Shown piece after piece: positions 16,587-25,296 of a stretch of DNA of 64,000 bases. The notes beneath the pieces are model-generated. The model was not told the DNA's origin. It saw nothing but the letters and a program-made list of their open reading frames with translations, and made no database searches. The stretch is from Paenimyroides viscosum (GTDB lineage Bacteria > Bacteroidota > Bacteroidia > Flavobacteriales > Flavobacteriaceae), in the NCBI RefSeq assembly GCF_003858535.1, contig NZ_RQTJ01000010.1, forward strand, positions 1 through 64,000, given 5' to 3'. Each line of letters begins with the position of its first letter. Positions within the stretch are counted from its first letter, which is position 1. A program made the translations under genes and the position numbers.

Positions 16587-17582
16587 ATGATTAACAATCC
16601 AAAGTTTGCAGTAATTGGCGGTGGTAGTTGGGCAACGGCTATTGCTAAAATGCTGTGCCACAATTTATCTGAAATTGCCTGGTATATGCGCAACGATACT
16701 GCAATTGAAGAATTAAAAGTTAATAAACACAATCCAAATTATTTAAGTTCGGTAGAATTTGATACCGAACAATTGTTGCTTACAACAGATATTAATCAGG
16801 CAATTGGTTATGCCGATTATATAATATTTGCAATACCATCTGCCTTTTTGGGTAGCGAATTAGAAAATCTTACTGTTTCTTTAGATGGTAAAATAATCGT
16901 GTCTGCTATTAAAGGAATTATCCCCGAGACAGGTTTAATTGTGGGGCAGCATTTTATGGAAACCTACAACATTGCTATTGAAAACATCGCGGTTTTAGCA
17001 GGGCCATGTCACGCAGAAGAAGTAGCTTTAGAACGCTTGTCTTACCTAACAATTGCCAGTGGCGATTTATCAAAAGCCGAAGTAATTGCTTCTAGTTTAC
17101 GTAGCCATTATATTAAAGCAAAAACGTCAGACGATGTTATGGGAACAGAATATGCCGCAATGCTAAAAAATATCTATGCAATAGCAGCTGGTATGGCGCA
17201 TGGTTTGGGGTATGGCGATAACTTTCAGGCGTTGTTAATGAGTAATGCCATTCGCGAAATGAAAAAATTCATTAAAAAAGTGCACAAACTAAAACGTAAC
17301 ATAAACGATTCTGCCTATTTGGGCGATTTGCTGGTTACCGGATATTCGCTTTTTTCACGCAACCGTATGTTTGGAAATATGATTGGAAAAGGATACACTG
17401 TAATTTCTACAAAAATGGAAATGAACATGGTTGCCGAAGGTTATTATGCAGCAAAAAGTGCTTACCTAATGAATTTAGAATTAAAAGCAAAAACTCCGAT
17501 TATTGATGCCGTTTACGACATTTTATATAATAATAAAGAACCTAAAAAAGTATTTAAAAAACTAACCGATAAATTAGATTAA
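16587..17582 (+). CDS. gpsA: NAD(P)H-dependent glycerol-3-phosphate dehydrogenase
   Basis: Reduces dihydroxyacetone phosphate to sn-glycerol 3-phosphate for phospholipid synthesis. From the chosen ATG the protein is 331 residues, the normal length. It has the dinucleotide motif VIGGGSWATA near the N terminus, the GPCHAEE segment, and the catalytic lysine region AMLKNIYAIAAG. A seven-codon longer reading from 16566 would start inside the -7 promoter box, so it is rejected. TerC follows after 11 bases. Confidence 0.93.
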   Translation: MINNPKFAVIGGGSWATAIAKMLCHNLSEIAWYMRNDTAIEELKVNKHNPNYLSSVEFDTEQLLLTTDINQAIGYADYIIFAIPSAFLGSELENLTVSLDGKIIVSAIKGIIPETGLIVGQHFMETYNIAIENIAVLAGPCHAEEVALERLSYLTIASGDLSKAEVIASSLRSHYIKAKTSDDVMGTEYAAMLKNIYAIAAGMAHGLGYGDNFQALLMSNAIREMKKFIKKVHKLKRNINDSAYLGDLLVTGYSLFSRNRMFGNMIGKGYTVISTKMEMNMVAEGYYAAKSAYLMNLELKAKTPIIDAVYDILYNNKEPKKVFKKLTDKLD

Positions 17583-17593
17583 ATCTATTTACT

Positions 17594-18631
17594 ATGAACA
17601 ATTTACCAGACGATCATTTAATAAACCACCCATGGCTAATAGGGGGCTTTGCAATTGCAGTTGTAATTATGCTTTTGCTTGATTTAGGCGTTTTTAATAA
17701 AAAAAGCCACGTCATTTCTAATAAAGAAGCGCTTTCTTGGTCAATAGTTTGGATTGCCCTTTCTATGGTTTTCAGTGGTGTTGTTTATTGGGTTTTAGAC
17801 AAACCTTACGGAATTACAGATAATTTTGCCAAATATCAGGCAGCTTATTGGATAGAAAAAGCATTGTCTGTTGACAATTTGTTTGTTTTTATTCTGGTTT
17901 TTAAGTTTTTTAAGATACCAAAAGAATATCAACACAAAGTATTGTTCTGGGGAATTTTAGGCGCCTTATTTTTTAGAGCGATCTTTATTTTTGCTGGCGT
18001 TGAACTTATTAAGTTAACTTATGTAACCTTACCATTTTTAGGTATTGATCCCGAAACAGGGGACCCACGCCAATTAAACGTTGTGTTATTCGTTTTTGGT
18101 ATTTTCTTAATTTTTGCGGGTATAAAATCATGGGCATCAGATAATCATGACAATGAAGAAGAAGGTGCAGACATGTCACGAAATATTGGCGTGCGCATTG
18201 TGCACAAATTCTTTAAAGTAACCAAAGATTTTCATGGCGATAAATTCTTTACGGTTGAAAACGGTGTAAAAATGGTAACTCCTTTGTTTGTTGCGTTGGC
18301 TGTTATTGAAATTACCGATTTGGTTTTCGCGGTAGACAGTATTCCGGCAATTTTTGCCATTGCACCAGACGATCCGTTTATTCTTTATACATCAAATATA
18401 TTTGCTATTTTAGGTTTGCGTTCGCTTTACTTTTTATTAGCAAATTCAATGGATATGTTCTCTAAACTACATTACGGTTTGGCGATTATCTTAACATTCA
18501 TTGGTGTAAAAATGATTATTATGCCTTATTATCATTTTAATTCTTCTATATCGTTAGCTATTATAGGTTCGGTATTGGCAATCTCGGTAATTTGGTCGTT
18601 AGTATCAAACAAAAAAAATAAAGAAGCATAA
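17594..18631 (+). CDS. TerC family integral membrane protein
   Basis: A 345-residue protein with about nine transmembrane segments and the family motifs EKALSVDNLFVF (about 89-100) and EITDLVFAVDSIPA (about 237-250), whose acidic residues lie within the membrane and are thought to bind metal. The family is linked to tellurite resistance and to manganese export or metal loading of exported proteins. It is probably cotranscribed with gpsA and ends at a bidirectional terminator. Confidence 0.88.
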   Translation: MNNLPDDHLINHPWLIGGFAIAVVIMLLLDLGVFNKKSHVISNKEALSWSIVWIALSMVFSGVVYWVLDKPYGITDNFAKYQAAYWIEKALSVDNLFVFILVFKFFKIPKEYQHKVLFWGILGALFFRAIFIFAGVELIKLTYVTLPFLGIDPETGDPRQLNVVLFVFGIFLIFAGIKSWASDNHDNEEEGADMSRNIGVRIVHKFFKVTKDFHGDKFFTVENGVKMVTPLFVALAVIEITDLVFAVDSIPAIFAIAPDDPFILYTSNIFAILGLRSLYFLLANSMDMFSKLHYGLAIILTFIGVKMIIMPYYHFNSSISLAIIGSVLAISVIWSLVSNKKNKEA

Positions 18632-18634
18632 AAC

Positions 18635-18665
18635 AAAAAGCCAGATTTTTAAAATCTGGCTTTTT
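18635..18665. terminator. Bidirectional terminator between terC and the facing gene
   Basis: A 14-bp perfect stem, AAAAAGCCAGATTT (18635-18648) with AAATCTGGCTTTTT (18652-18665), with A and T runs serving both strands. Confidence 0.8.
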
Positions 18666-19073
18666 TTATTTCAATAAAACTCCTCGAAAATCAGTGCCGG
18701 GAATATCGCTTAATGCTTTGGTGTTAATAGAATTGGTTTTAAAAACAAAGGTTTTATCGAACATTTTGTTGTTTAAAAAGTACGAAACCACAAATTCGTT
18801 ATTAAGCTGTAAAACATTGTTTTCTAGCATTTCAAGTTTGGTAATGCTGTTTGGTGCAACTTCTTTAAACGAATGGCGAAATGTTCCTGTTATACGCTGT
18901 TCGTTGCTTATTATTCCGTAAGCGCGAGATACTGCCATTACCAATTCTAAAGTTTCGTTAGTATTATTTATAAGGTAAACAAACCAGCTGTTTTCCTGAA
19001 AGTCGTCATTCCATTGCTGTATTGCGGCTAAAAAAACATTTTCCGATTTAGGAAAATCAATATCTTTTCTCAT
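18666..19073 (-). CDS. Conserved hypothetical protein, 135 aa
   Basis: I do not recognise a named family. The soluble protein reads as a beta sandwich (SWFVYLINNTNETLELVMAVS, TFRHSFKEVAPNSITKLEML, FVVSYFLNN), with no signal peptide and a highly regular strand pattern. Similar small proteins occur in flavobacteria without known function. It has a clear -7 element 19 bases upstream of its ATG. Confidence 0.6.
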   Translation of the reverse strand: MRKDIDFPKSENVFLAAIQQWNDDFQENSWFVYLINNTNETLELVMAVSRAYGIISNEQRITGTFRHSFKEVAPNSITKLEMLENNVLQLNNEFVVSYFLNNKMFDKTFVFKTNSINTKALSDIPGTDFRGVLLK

Positions 19074-19091
19074 TTCAAATTATTAAAAAAA

Positions 19092-19099
19092 CAAATGTA
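19092..19099 (-). promoter_or_regulatory. -7 promoter element for the 135-aa gene
   Basis: The minus strand reads TACATTTG, matching TAnnTTTG, 18 bases before the ATG at 19073. Confidence 0.5.
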
Positions 19100-19153
19100 C
19101 TGTATCCTTTTTAAATATTATTTAAGTTAAATTATCAAAAAAATATTTAAATA

Positions 19154-19185
19154 TTTGTCTAATGTATTTTAAATTTGTATTTTTG
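19154..19185 (+). promoter_or_regulatory. Complete -33/-7 promoter without a gene
   Basis: TTTG at 19154-19157, a 20-base spacer, then TATTTTTG at 19178-19185. This is one of only two promoters in the window where I see both Bacteroidota boxes at the normal spacing. It points right into a region with no gene and a terminator about 105 bases on. Confidence 0.6.
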
Positions 19186-19191
19186 ATATTA

Positions 19192-19298
19192 TATTTTTAG
19201 TATTTAAAGAAATAAATTGGTTTTTGGTTAGATTAAAATAGATTAGCAAAATTTGCTATGAAAAAGAATCGCTCCATTTTTTGGAGCGATTTTTTTTA
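19192..19298 (+). ncRNA. Candidate small RNA or leader upstream of sprE
   Basis: A predicted transcript from about 19192 would carry a hairpin TAGCAAA/TTTGCTA (19244-19258) and end at a perfect intrinsic terminator (19267-19291 plus T run). The only reading frame is 13 codons (19258-19299) and lies mostly inside the terminator. Two readings are possible: a free small RNA, or an attenuated leader of sprE, whose start follows. No known RNA family is recognised. Confidence 0.35.
19267..19298 (+). terminator. Intrinsic terminator upstream of sprE
   Basis: AATCGCTCCA (19267-19276) pairs perfectly with TGGAGCGATT (19282-19291), and T residues run to 19297. No protein gene on the plus strand ends before it since terC, which has its own terminator at 18635-18665. 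Confidence 0.75.
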
Positions 19299-19425
19299 AA
19301 TTCTTTTTATAATGAAAATTTGTTCTGTTTTATTATTTTTACACATTAAAGTACAGAGCATTAAGTTTTTTAAGTTATTTATACGAAATTCTGTGTTTTT
19401 TAGTTATTATAAAAAATCTAAACTA

Positions 19426-21993
19426 TTGAAAACTTTTTTCTTTAAATATATTCCTGTTTTATTTCTTGTTTTGGTAGCAATTGCTTGTTCTACCGAAAAA
19501 GCAGGTTTTGCCAACAAAAGATACCACGCTACTACCACAAAATACAATGTGCTTTACAATGGTACCGTTTCGTACGATAGGGGAGTAATGGAACTTAAAA
19601 AGAAATATGTAGATGATTTTTCTAATCTTATAACGGTAGAACCTGCCCAAAAAGATGAAAAAGCATTAATTATTACAGGTGCTGCCGAAAAAAGTCCGCA
19701 TTTTCAAAGAGCCGAAGACAAAGCTGTGAAAGCTGCTCAAAAGCACTCTATAAATATTGCTGGTAAAGAACACAACCCACAAATGGACGAAGCTTATATG
19801 CTTTTAGGTAAGGCACGTTACCAAGATTTGCGATTTGTGCCTGCGGTTGAAGCTTTTAATTATATTATTTTAAAATATCCAGACAGTGATTTGTTTTATG
19901 ATGCACTTATTTGGAAAGAAAAAACCAATTTGAAATTAGAATATTACGGGCTAGCAATACAGAATATTAAAAAGATCTTTAGAGATAGTGAAAGTGAATT
20001 AAAAGATCAAACAAAAGCAGATGCTTACGCAACTTTAGCACAAGGTTATATTCATTTAGAACATTTAGATTCGGCTAAAATCCCCTTGCAACAAGCTATT
20101 GAACTTACAAAAGATACTGACGAAAAAGCACGTTATACTTATATTTTAGGACAATTAAACAGTAAAACAGGTCAAAAAACCGATGCGGTTAAAAATTTTC
20201 AGGATGTTATTGATTACAACCGCAGAATTTCGCGCGCGCTGGTAATAAATGCACATGCCGAAAAATTTGCCAATCAAGATATTGCTACTGTTGATACTAC
20301 AGCTTTTGTACGACAATACTTATCGTTGTTAAACGATCGTGAAAATCGTGCGTATTCCGATATTATTTTTCATCAGTTAGGCGTCATGCACGAAGCGTAT
20401 GATTTGCAAGATCGTGCCATAAAAGACTACAATATGTCTTTAAAGGTAGGTAAAAATAACGAGTATGTAAAAGTATCTAACTACAACAAGCTGGCAAATA
20501 TCTACTATCAGAAAAAAAAGTTCGAAACCGCAGGAATGTATTATGACTCTACAATGGTGTACATGAACCCGATGTCACGAGAGTATGTTCAGGTTAAGCG
20601 AAAAAGAAATAATTTGGTCGATATTGTTCGATATGAACAAATTGCCCGAAAAAACGACAGTATTTTAAATTTAGTTGGTAAAGACGATACCCAACGTAAA
20701 GAAGAAATAGAAAAATTAATCGAAAAATTGAAGGCAGACGATGCAAAAGCTCAGCAAATAGCATCGCAACAAAACGCACAACAAATGCCAGGTTCTGCTC
20801 CAAGTACTAGTTCGTCTTCTAATTTTTACTTTTATAACTTAAATACCGTACAACAAGGTAAAAGCGATTTTGCTCAAAAATGGGGTAACCGTGCGTTAAC
20901 AGATAATTGGCGATGGTCATCTGTAGCATCTACTAGCGGTGCATCAATCGCAGATAATACCCAACAGCCACCCACAAATGCAGAAACAAGTGCTAATAGT
21001 GGTGTAACTGCTGGTAACGATGATTCAACTAATGAGCGATACAATGTAGATTTCTATTTAAAACAAATTCCAACAGAACAAACAGAAATTAGTCAAATAA
21101 AAACCGAACGCGATAACGCCTACTATCAATTAGGTTTGTTGTACAGCGACCGTTTAGAAGAGTACGAAGTAGCAGCACAAAGATTAGAGCATTTGCTTTC
21201 TATAAATCCGGAAGTTGGTTTAATTGAGCCAGCAAAATATCATTTATATAAGATTTATCTTAAGATCGATCCAAATAAGGCACAGGCAATGTTAGAAGAT
21301 TTAAAGACAAATCATCCAAATTCACGATACACACAAGTAGCTTTAAATCCAAATGCCGTAATATCTACCGATGGATCTCCGGTTGATGAATACAATAAAA
21401 TTTACCGCTTATATGCAAATGGTGCTTTTTATGAAACGCTGCAAGAATTAGATGCTAAAATACCGACGGTTATTGGAGATGGAATCATTAGCAAATACGA
21501 ATTGTTAAAAGCAATGACTATTGGTAAGTTGCGCGGATTGACCAATTACCGTGAAGCGTTAGAATATGTTGCATTAACGTACCCTACAACAAAAGAAGGA
21601 AAAGAAGCAGAACGAATCATAGCGAAAGATTTGCCAAAATTACAAGGATTATCGTTTAAACGCGATTTATCTAAAAACATAAAAATGGTTTACGAAGTGC
21701 CATATCCATTAACAGAAGAAGGTAAAACTTTAAAACTGAAGTTAGAGCAATATGCTAACGATCGCCGTCACACCGGACTTGTTTTTAGTGCCGATATGTA
21801 CAACGATAACACTATTTTCTTTGTGTTGCACGGGGTTAAATCGGGTAATATTGCAAAATCGGCACAAATGTATCTGGAATTAGAATCGGATTATAACATT
21901 AAGCAAAACCCTGTTTTAATAAGTACCGATGATTATGGTGTGGTGCTTATCAAGAAAAATTGGGAAGAATATGTAAAAGATGCAGGAAAATAA
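19426..21993 (+). CDS. sprE: T9SS/gliding motility TPR lipoprotein, SprE/PorW-like
   Basis: Large lipoprotein of the type IX secretion and gliding machinery, expected in the periplasm attached to the outer membrane. After a hydrophobic signal ending in LVAIAC, the protein has tetratricopeptide-like helical repeats across about residues 75-420, a polar Gln/Ser/Ala-rich linker, then more repeats. The frame extends to ATG 19312, but that adds a second basic-hydrophobic stretch just after a terminator. The TTG at 19426 gives a normal 19-residue lipoprotein signal, so I prefer it, with moderate certainty. The stop overlaps atpZ by 14 bases. Confidence 0.8.
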   Translation: MKTFFFKYIPVLFLVLVAIACSTEKAGFANKRYHATTTKYNVLYNGTVSYDRGVMELKKKYVDDFSNLITVEPAQKDEKALIITGAAEKSPHFQRAEDKAVKAAQKHSINIAGKEHNPQMDEAYMLLGKARYQDLRFVPAVEAFNYIILKYPDSDLFYDALIWKEKTNLKLEYYGLAIQNIKKIFRDSESELKDQTKADAYATLAQGYIHLEHLDSAKIPLQQAIELTKDTDEKARYTYILGQLNSKTGQKTDAVKNFQDVIDYNRRISRALVINAHAEKFANQDIATVDTTAFVRQYLSLLNDRENRAYSDIIFHQLGVMHEAYDLQDRAIKDYNMSLKVGKNNEYVKVSNYNKLANIYYQKKKFETAGMYYDSTMVYMNPMSREYVQVKRKRNNLVDIVRYEQIARKNDSILNLVGKDDTQRKEEIEKLIEKLKADDAKAQQIASQQNAQQMPGSAPSTSSSSNFYFYNLNTVQQGKSDFAQKWGNRALTDNWRWSSVASTSGASIADNTQQPPTNAETSANSGVTAGNDDSTNERYNVDFYLKQIPTEQTEISQIKTERDNAYYQLGLLYSDRLEEYEVAAQRLEHLLSINPEVGLIEPAKYHLYKIYLKIDPNKAQAMLEDLKTNHPNSRYTQVALNPNAVISTDGSPVDEYNKIYRLYANGAFYETLQELDAKIPTVIGDGIISKYELLKAMTIGKLRGLTNYREALEYVALTYPTTKEGKEAERIIAKDLPKLQGLSFKRDLSKNIKMVYEVPYPLTEEGKTLKLKLEQYANDRRHTGLVFSADMYNDNTIFFVLHGVKSGNIAKSAQMYLELESDYNIKQNPVLISTDDYGVVLIKKNWEEYVKDAGK

Positions 21994-22219
21994 AAAATTG
22001 CCAAAAAAGCAAAATACTAACAATAAGTGGTTTGTTTTTACAACAATACCTTTTCAAATGGGTGCAACTATTTATGTGTTTTATAGAATTGGCGGTTGGT
22101 TAGATAAAAAGTATTTAATCTATAACGATTGGGGCACAAAAAGCGTAACTTTGCTCGGAATTTTTCTGGCAATGTATCAAGTCATAAGTCAGGTTAATAA
22201 ATTAAATAAAAATGGGTAA
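21980..22219 (+). CDS. AtpZ/AtpI family ATP synthase accessory protein
   Basis: A 79-residue protein with a basic N terminus and two hydrophobic segments (about residues 17-36 and 52-70), as in AtpZ/AtpI proteins encoded at the head of F1Fo operons, where they assist assembly of the c-ring or magnesium supply. It overlaps the end of sprE by 14 bases and the next gene by 8, so the two systems are linked on one transcript. Confidence 0.75.
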   Translation: MQENKKLPKKQNTNNKWFVFTTIPFQMGATIYVFYRIGGWLDKKYLIYNDWGTKSVTLLGIFLAMYQVISQVNKLNKNG

Positions 22220-22619
22220 AGCATTAGCTTTTATAGGTCAGTTGGCAATTTTAGCTTTAGTGTCCTTTGGATTACATTTTTTGTTACAAACAATGACCAA
22301 GCAATCAGTTCTTTGGGAAATGGCGTCTATACAGTTGTGGCAAATTTATGCGTTGCAATTATTATTATCTGCCTTGTTAATTTTTGGGGTAGTAGGTATT
22401 GGTAAAAGTATGCCGCAAAATTTAGGTTTTTTGTTTCTAGGTTTTTTAACTTTAAAGCTGGTGATTAATTATGTTGCCATACGTGGAGCATTAGAAGCCA
22501 GCGGATCAGACAATTTTTTTAAATATAATTTTTTAGTCGTTTTCTTTTTGTTTATGTTTTTTGATGTGTACGTAACGTATCGTGTTTTAAATCAATCATC
22601 TTCATCAGAAAATAAATAA
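22212..22619 (+). CDS. DUF6168-like membrane protein in the ATP synthase operon
   Basis: A 135-residue protein with four predicted membrane segments, short loops and a polar Ser/Glu tail. It occupies the place of atpI between atpZ and atpB. I believe it belongs to DUF6168, a flavobacterial family found at this position; the function is unknown. It overlaps atpZ by 8 bases. A promoter-like element for atpB lies just after its stop. Confidence 0.65.
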   Translation: MGKALAFIGQLAILALVSFGLHFLLQTMTKQSVLWEMASIQLWQIYALQLLLSALLIFGVVGIGKSMPQNLGFLFLGFLTLKLVINYVAIRGALEASGSDNFFKYNFLVVFFLFMFFDVYVTYRVLNQSSSSENK

Positions 22620-22664
22620 ATAAAAAAAGTTTAAAATACTTCTGCACGGAAACGATAAATATTG

Positions 22665-22672
22665 TATTTTTG
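22665..22672 (+). promoter_or_regulatory. -7 promoter element for atpB
   Basis: TATTTTTG matches TAnnTTTG. It overlaps the first codons of the longest atpB frame (TTG at 22662), which argues for the later ATG at 22710 and for a promoter inside the sprE-atp run. Confidence 0.6.
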
Positions 22673-22709
22673 CACAAAATTTTTGAACCATAAAAAATTT
22701 AATCCCGGT

Positions 22710-23876
22710 ATGGTGACTATTAAAAAATCACTTCATTTACTAACAGCGGCTTTATTTGCTTTGATGCCTTTGGTTTCAAACGCAGAAACACCGACTGTTT
22801 CAGCACATGATTCGTTGCAAGCTAGTACTACAGAAACTACTCATGTGGCTCATGATTCTCATGATACGCACGAAAAAGTTGATCCAAGTTCAAAAGAGTT
22901 TGTTAAAGCGTACACGCAACATCACTTAATGGACGACCATTATTATTCGTTTTATGGCGATGCAGAAAAACACAAACATTATGGATTTGCTTTACCAGTT
23001 ATTTTAATTGATAACGGTTTAAAAGTATTCATGTCTACCGAAGATTTTGTTTACAACGGTAAAGTGATTGAAAACAGCGGGCAAAATTATAAATATTACC
23101 ACGGTAAAATTTATAAAACAGATGCTGCAGGTACTATTTCTTATGATGAAGAGCACCACCCAACCAACGAAAAACCTTTCGATATTTCTATCACTAAAAA
23201 TGTTGTAGGTTTATTGTTAGCTACCGTATTATTATTTTTAGGGTTTACAGCATTAGCACGTACATACAAATCATCACCAAACAACTTACCTAAAGGAATT
23301 GCACGCGCATTAGAACCATTGGTAATTTATGTACGTGATGAAATGGCTCGCCCAAACATTGGAGAAAAAAAGTATAAAAAGTACATGCCGTATTTATTAT
23401 CGGTTTTCTTTTTAATCTTCTTATTAAACTTATTAGGTTTAACACCGCTTGGGTTAAACGTTACAGGAAACATATCGGTTACAGTTTGTTTAGCATTGTT
23501 TACCTTTTTATATGTAAACATTAGCGGAAACGCAGATTACTGGAAACACATTTTTTGGATGCCGGGTGTGCCGTGGCCAATGAAAATTGTTTTAGCACCA
23601 ATTGAGGTTTTAGGTATGTTCACAAAACCATTCTCGTTGTTAATTCGTTTATTTGCAAACATCACTGCAGGTCACTCAGTAGTAATGGGGTTAATTGCAG
23701 TAGCGTTTGTAATGAAAGAAACCTTGTCAACGCCAGGTGCAGTAGGTGTATCGTTCTTGTTAACCTTATTCTTAACAGTGTTAGAAATATTGGTAGCATT
23801 CTTACAAGCCTTTATCTTTACAATGTTATCATCATTGTTTATTGGTTCGGCTGTAGAAGAACACGATCATCATTAA
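22710..23876 (+). CDS. atpB: ATP synthase Fo subunit a
   Basis: Membrane subunit forming the proton half-channels. From the ATG at 22710 the protein is 388 residues with a cleavable-looking signal ending in VSNAE and a long periplasmic His/Asp-rich N-terminal domain, typical of Bacteroidota AtpB and much longer than the E. coli protein. The C-terminal membrane part carries the essential arginine in LLIRLFANITAGH. The reading from TTG 22662 begins within the promoter and is rejected. First of the core genes atpB-E-F-H-A-G. Confidence 0.92.
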   Translation: MVTIKKSLHLLTAALFALMPLVSNAETPTVSAHDSLQASTTETTHVAHDSHDTHEKVDPSSKEFVKAYTQHHLMDDHYYSFYGDAEKHKHYGFALPVILIDNGLKVFMSTEDFVYNGKVIENSGQNYKYYHGKIYKTDAAGTISYDEEHHPTNEKPFDISITKNVVGLLLATVLLFLGFTALARTYKSSPNNLPKGIARALEPLVIYVRDEMARPNIGEKKYKKYMPYLLSVFFLIFLLNLLGLTPLGLNVTGNISVTVCLALFTFLYVNISGNADYWKHIFWMPGVPWPMKIVLAPIEVLGMFTKPFSLLIRLFANITAGHSVVMGLIAVAFVMKETLSTPGAVGVSFLLTLFLTVLEILVAFLQAFIFTMLSSLFIGSAVEEHDHH

Positions 23877-23932
23877 TAAAAATATAAAGTAGAGTATTAA
23901 AATTTTGTTTAATTATATATAAATCATTTATC

Positions 23933-24127
23933 ATGACAATTCCAAATTTAGTAGGTGCTGGTTTAATCGTTATCGGAGCAGGTATCGGTTTAGGTAAAAT
24001 TGGTGGTTCTGCAATGGACGCTATCGCTCGTCAGCCAGAAGCTGCTGGGAAAATCCAAACTGCAATGATCATCATTGGTGCATTATTAGAAGGTTTAGCA
24101 TTCGGTGCTTTAATCTTAGGAGCTTAA
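23933..24127 (+). CDS. atpE: ATP synthase Fo subunit c
   Basis: A 64-residue double-helix protein forming the rotor ring. The ion-carrying acid is E53 in ALLEGLAFG; the loop is ARQPEA (32-37). The sodium-type pattern (Gln in helix 1 and Ser or Thr right after the Glu) is absent, since L20 and G54 occupy those places, so proton coupling is expected. A perfect 12-bp hairpin lies just downstream. Confidence 0.95.
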   Translation: MTIPNLVGAGLIVIGAGIGLGKIGGSAMDAIARQPEAAGKIQTAMIIIGALLEGLAFGALILGA

Positions 24128-24134
24128 TTACAAT

Positions 24135-24171
24135 AAACAATATCTGTAACGGTTGGTTGCAGATATTGTTT
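24135..24171 (+). other. Intercistronic hairpin between atpE and atpF
   Basis: AAACAATATCTG (24135-24146) pairs perfectly with CAGATATTGTTT (24160-24171) across a 13-base loop. Only three T residues close the stem and no longer T run follows, so it is not a typical terminator. The position behind the high-copy c-subunit gene suggests an mRNA stability or processing element. Confidence 0.6.
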
Positions 24172-24215
24172 AATTAAACAAAAAGTATTACATAAAATCA
24201 TATTTTAAGATATAA

Positions 24216-24716
24216 ATGGGAAAGTTAATCAACGATTTTAGTTTAGGTTTATTCTTTTGGATGGCAATCATCTTAGTAGTTATTATTTTCTTATTAGGAA
24301 AATTTGCTTGGAAACCTATCGTTAACGCTTTAGAAGCACGCGAAGAAGGAATTGCCGATGCTTTAGCAGCAGCAGAAAACGCAAAAAGAGAGTTAACGAA
24401 CTTAAAAGCAGATAACGAAAAATTATTAGCTGAAGCACGTTTAGAGCGCGATGCAATGTTAAAAGAAGCACGCGAAATGAAAGACAAAATGATTGCTGAA
24501 GCTAAAGAAGAAGCTCAAACTGCAGGTGCACAAATGATTGCACAAGCACAGGCATCTATTCAAAGTGAGAAAAACGCGGCAATGGCTGAAATTAAAACAC
24601 AAGTTTCTACATTATCAATCGATATCGCAGAAAAATTATTAAAAGGTCAGTTAGCAGACAAGCAAGCGCAAGAGCAATTGGTTGGATCATTATTAAACGA
24701 TATTAAATTAAATTAA
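24216..24716 (+). CDS. atpF: ATP synthase Fo subunit b
   Basis: A 166-residue peripheral stalk protein with one N-terminal membrane helix (about 9-28, LGLFFWMAIILVVIIFLLG) and a long, charged, Ala/Glu/Lys-rich helix up to about residue 145 that dimerises and binds the delta subunit. Length is normal. atpH starts 9 bases after the stop. Confidence 0.94.
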   Translation: MGKLINDFSLGLFFWMAIILVVIIFLLGKFAWKPIVNALEAREEGIADALAAAENAKRELTNLKADNEKLLAEARLERDAMLKEAREMKDKMIAEAKEEAQTAGAQMIAQAQASIQSEKNAAMAEIKTQVSTLSIDIAEKLLKGQLADKQAQEQLVGSLLNDIKLN

Positions 24717-24725
24717 TAGCACGTT

Positions 24726-25259
24726 ATGACGGGAACAAGAGCAGCCTTAAGATACGCTAAAGCAATTCTTGACGTGTCTAACGCAAAAGGAAATGCAGAA
24801 GTGGTTGGTACAGATATGAAAACGATATCTGATGCTATTTCACAAAGCAGTGAGTTAAAGTTATTTTTAGAGAATCCGGTAATTAAAGGAGAATCTAAAT
24901 TAGCTGCCTTAAACGAAATTTTTGCTTCGGCTAACGCAGATACTAAAAACTTATTTTCGGTTTTATTACAAAACAAGCGTTTAGATATTTTAGAAGCAAT
25001 TACAGCACAATACGCTAAATTGTATGACGAGTTAAAAGGAGTTGAAGTTGCTTATGTAACTACAGCTACACCTTTAACACCGGCATTAGAAGCGCAGGTA
25101 TTGGCAAAGGTTAAAGAGCTTTCTACAAAAGAAGTTACTATTGTAAACGAAGTAAATAAAGATATTATTGGCGGCTTTATTATTCGTTTGGGCGATATGC
25201 AGTACAATGCATCTATTGCAAACAAATTAAGTCAATTAAAAAGAGAATTTAATAATTAA
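24726..25259 (+). CDS. atpH: ATP synthase F1 subunit delta
   Basis: A 177-residue protein linking F1 to the b stalk. The N-terminal helical bundle starts RAALRYAKAILDVS and the C-terminal domain has the family segment NKDIIGGFIIRLGD (about 144-157). Position between atpF and atpA and length agree with the family. Confidence 0.94.
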   Translation: MTGTRAALRYAKAILDVSNAKGNAEVVGTDMKTISDAISQSSELKLFLENPVIKGESKLAALNEIFASANADTKNLFSVLLQNKRLDILEAITAQYAKLYDELKGVEVAYVTTATPLTPALEAQVLAKVKELSTKEVTIVNEVNKDIIGGFIIRLGDMQYNASIANKLSQLKREFNN

Positions 25260-25296
25260 AATCACACACGGTTAACGTGATAAAATAGTCAAACGC

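Noticed and set aside
22662..22709. Longer atpB reading from a TTG
   Set aside because: The first codons coincide with the -7 promoter box, and the later ATG gives a proper signal peptide.
23933..24127. Sodium-type c-subunit
   Set aside because: The Gln ligand in helix 1 and the Ser or Thr after the carboxylate are absent, so a proton-type ring is expected.
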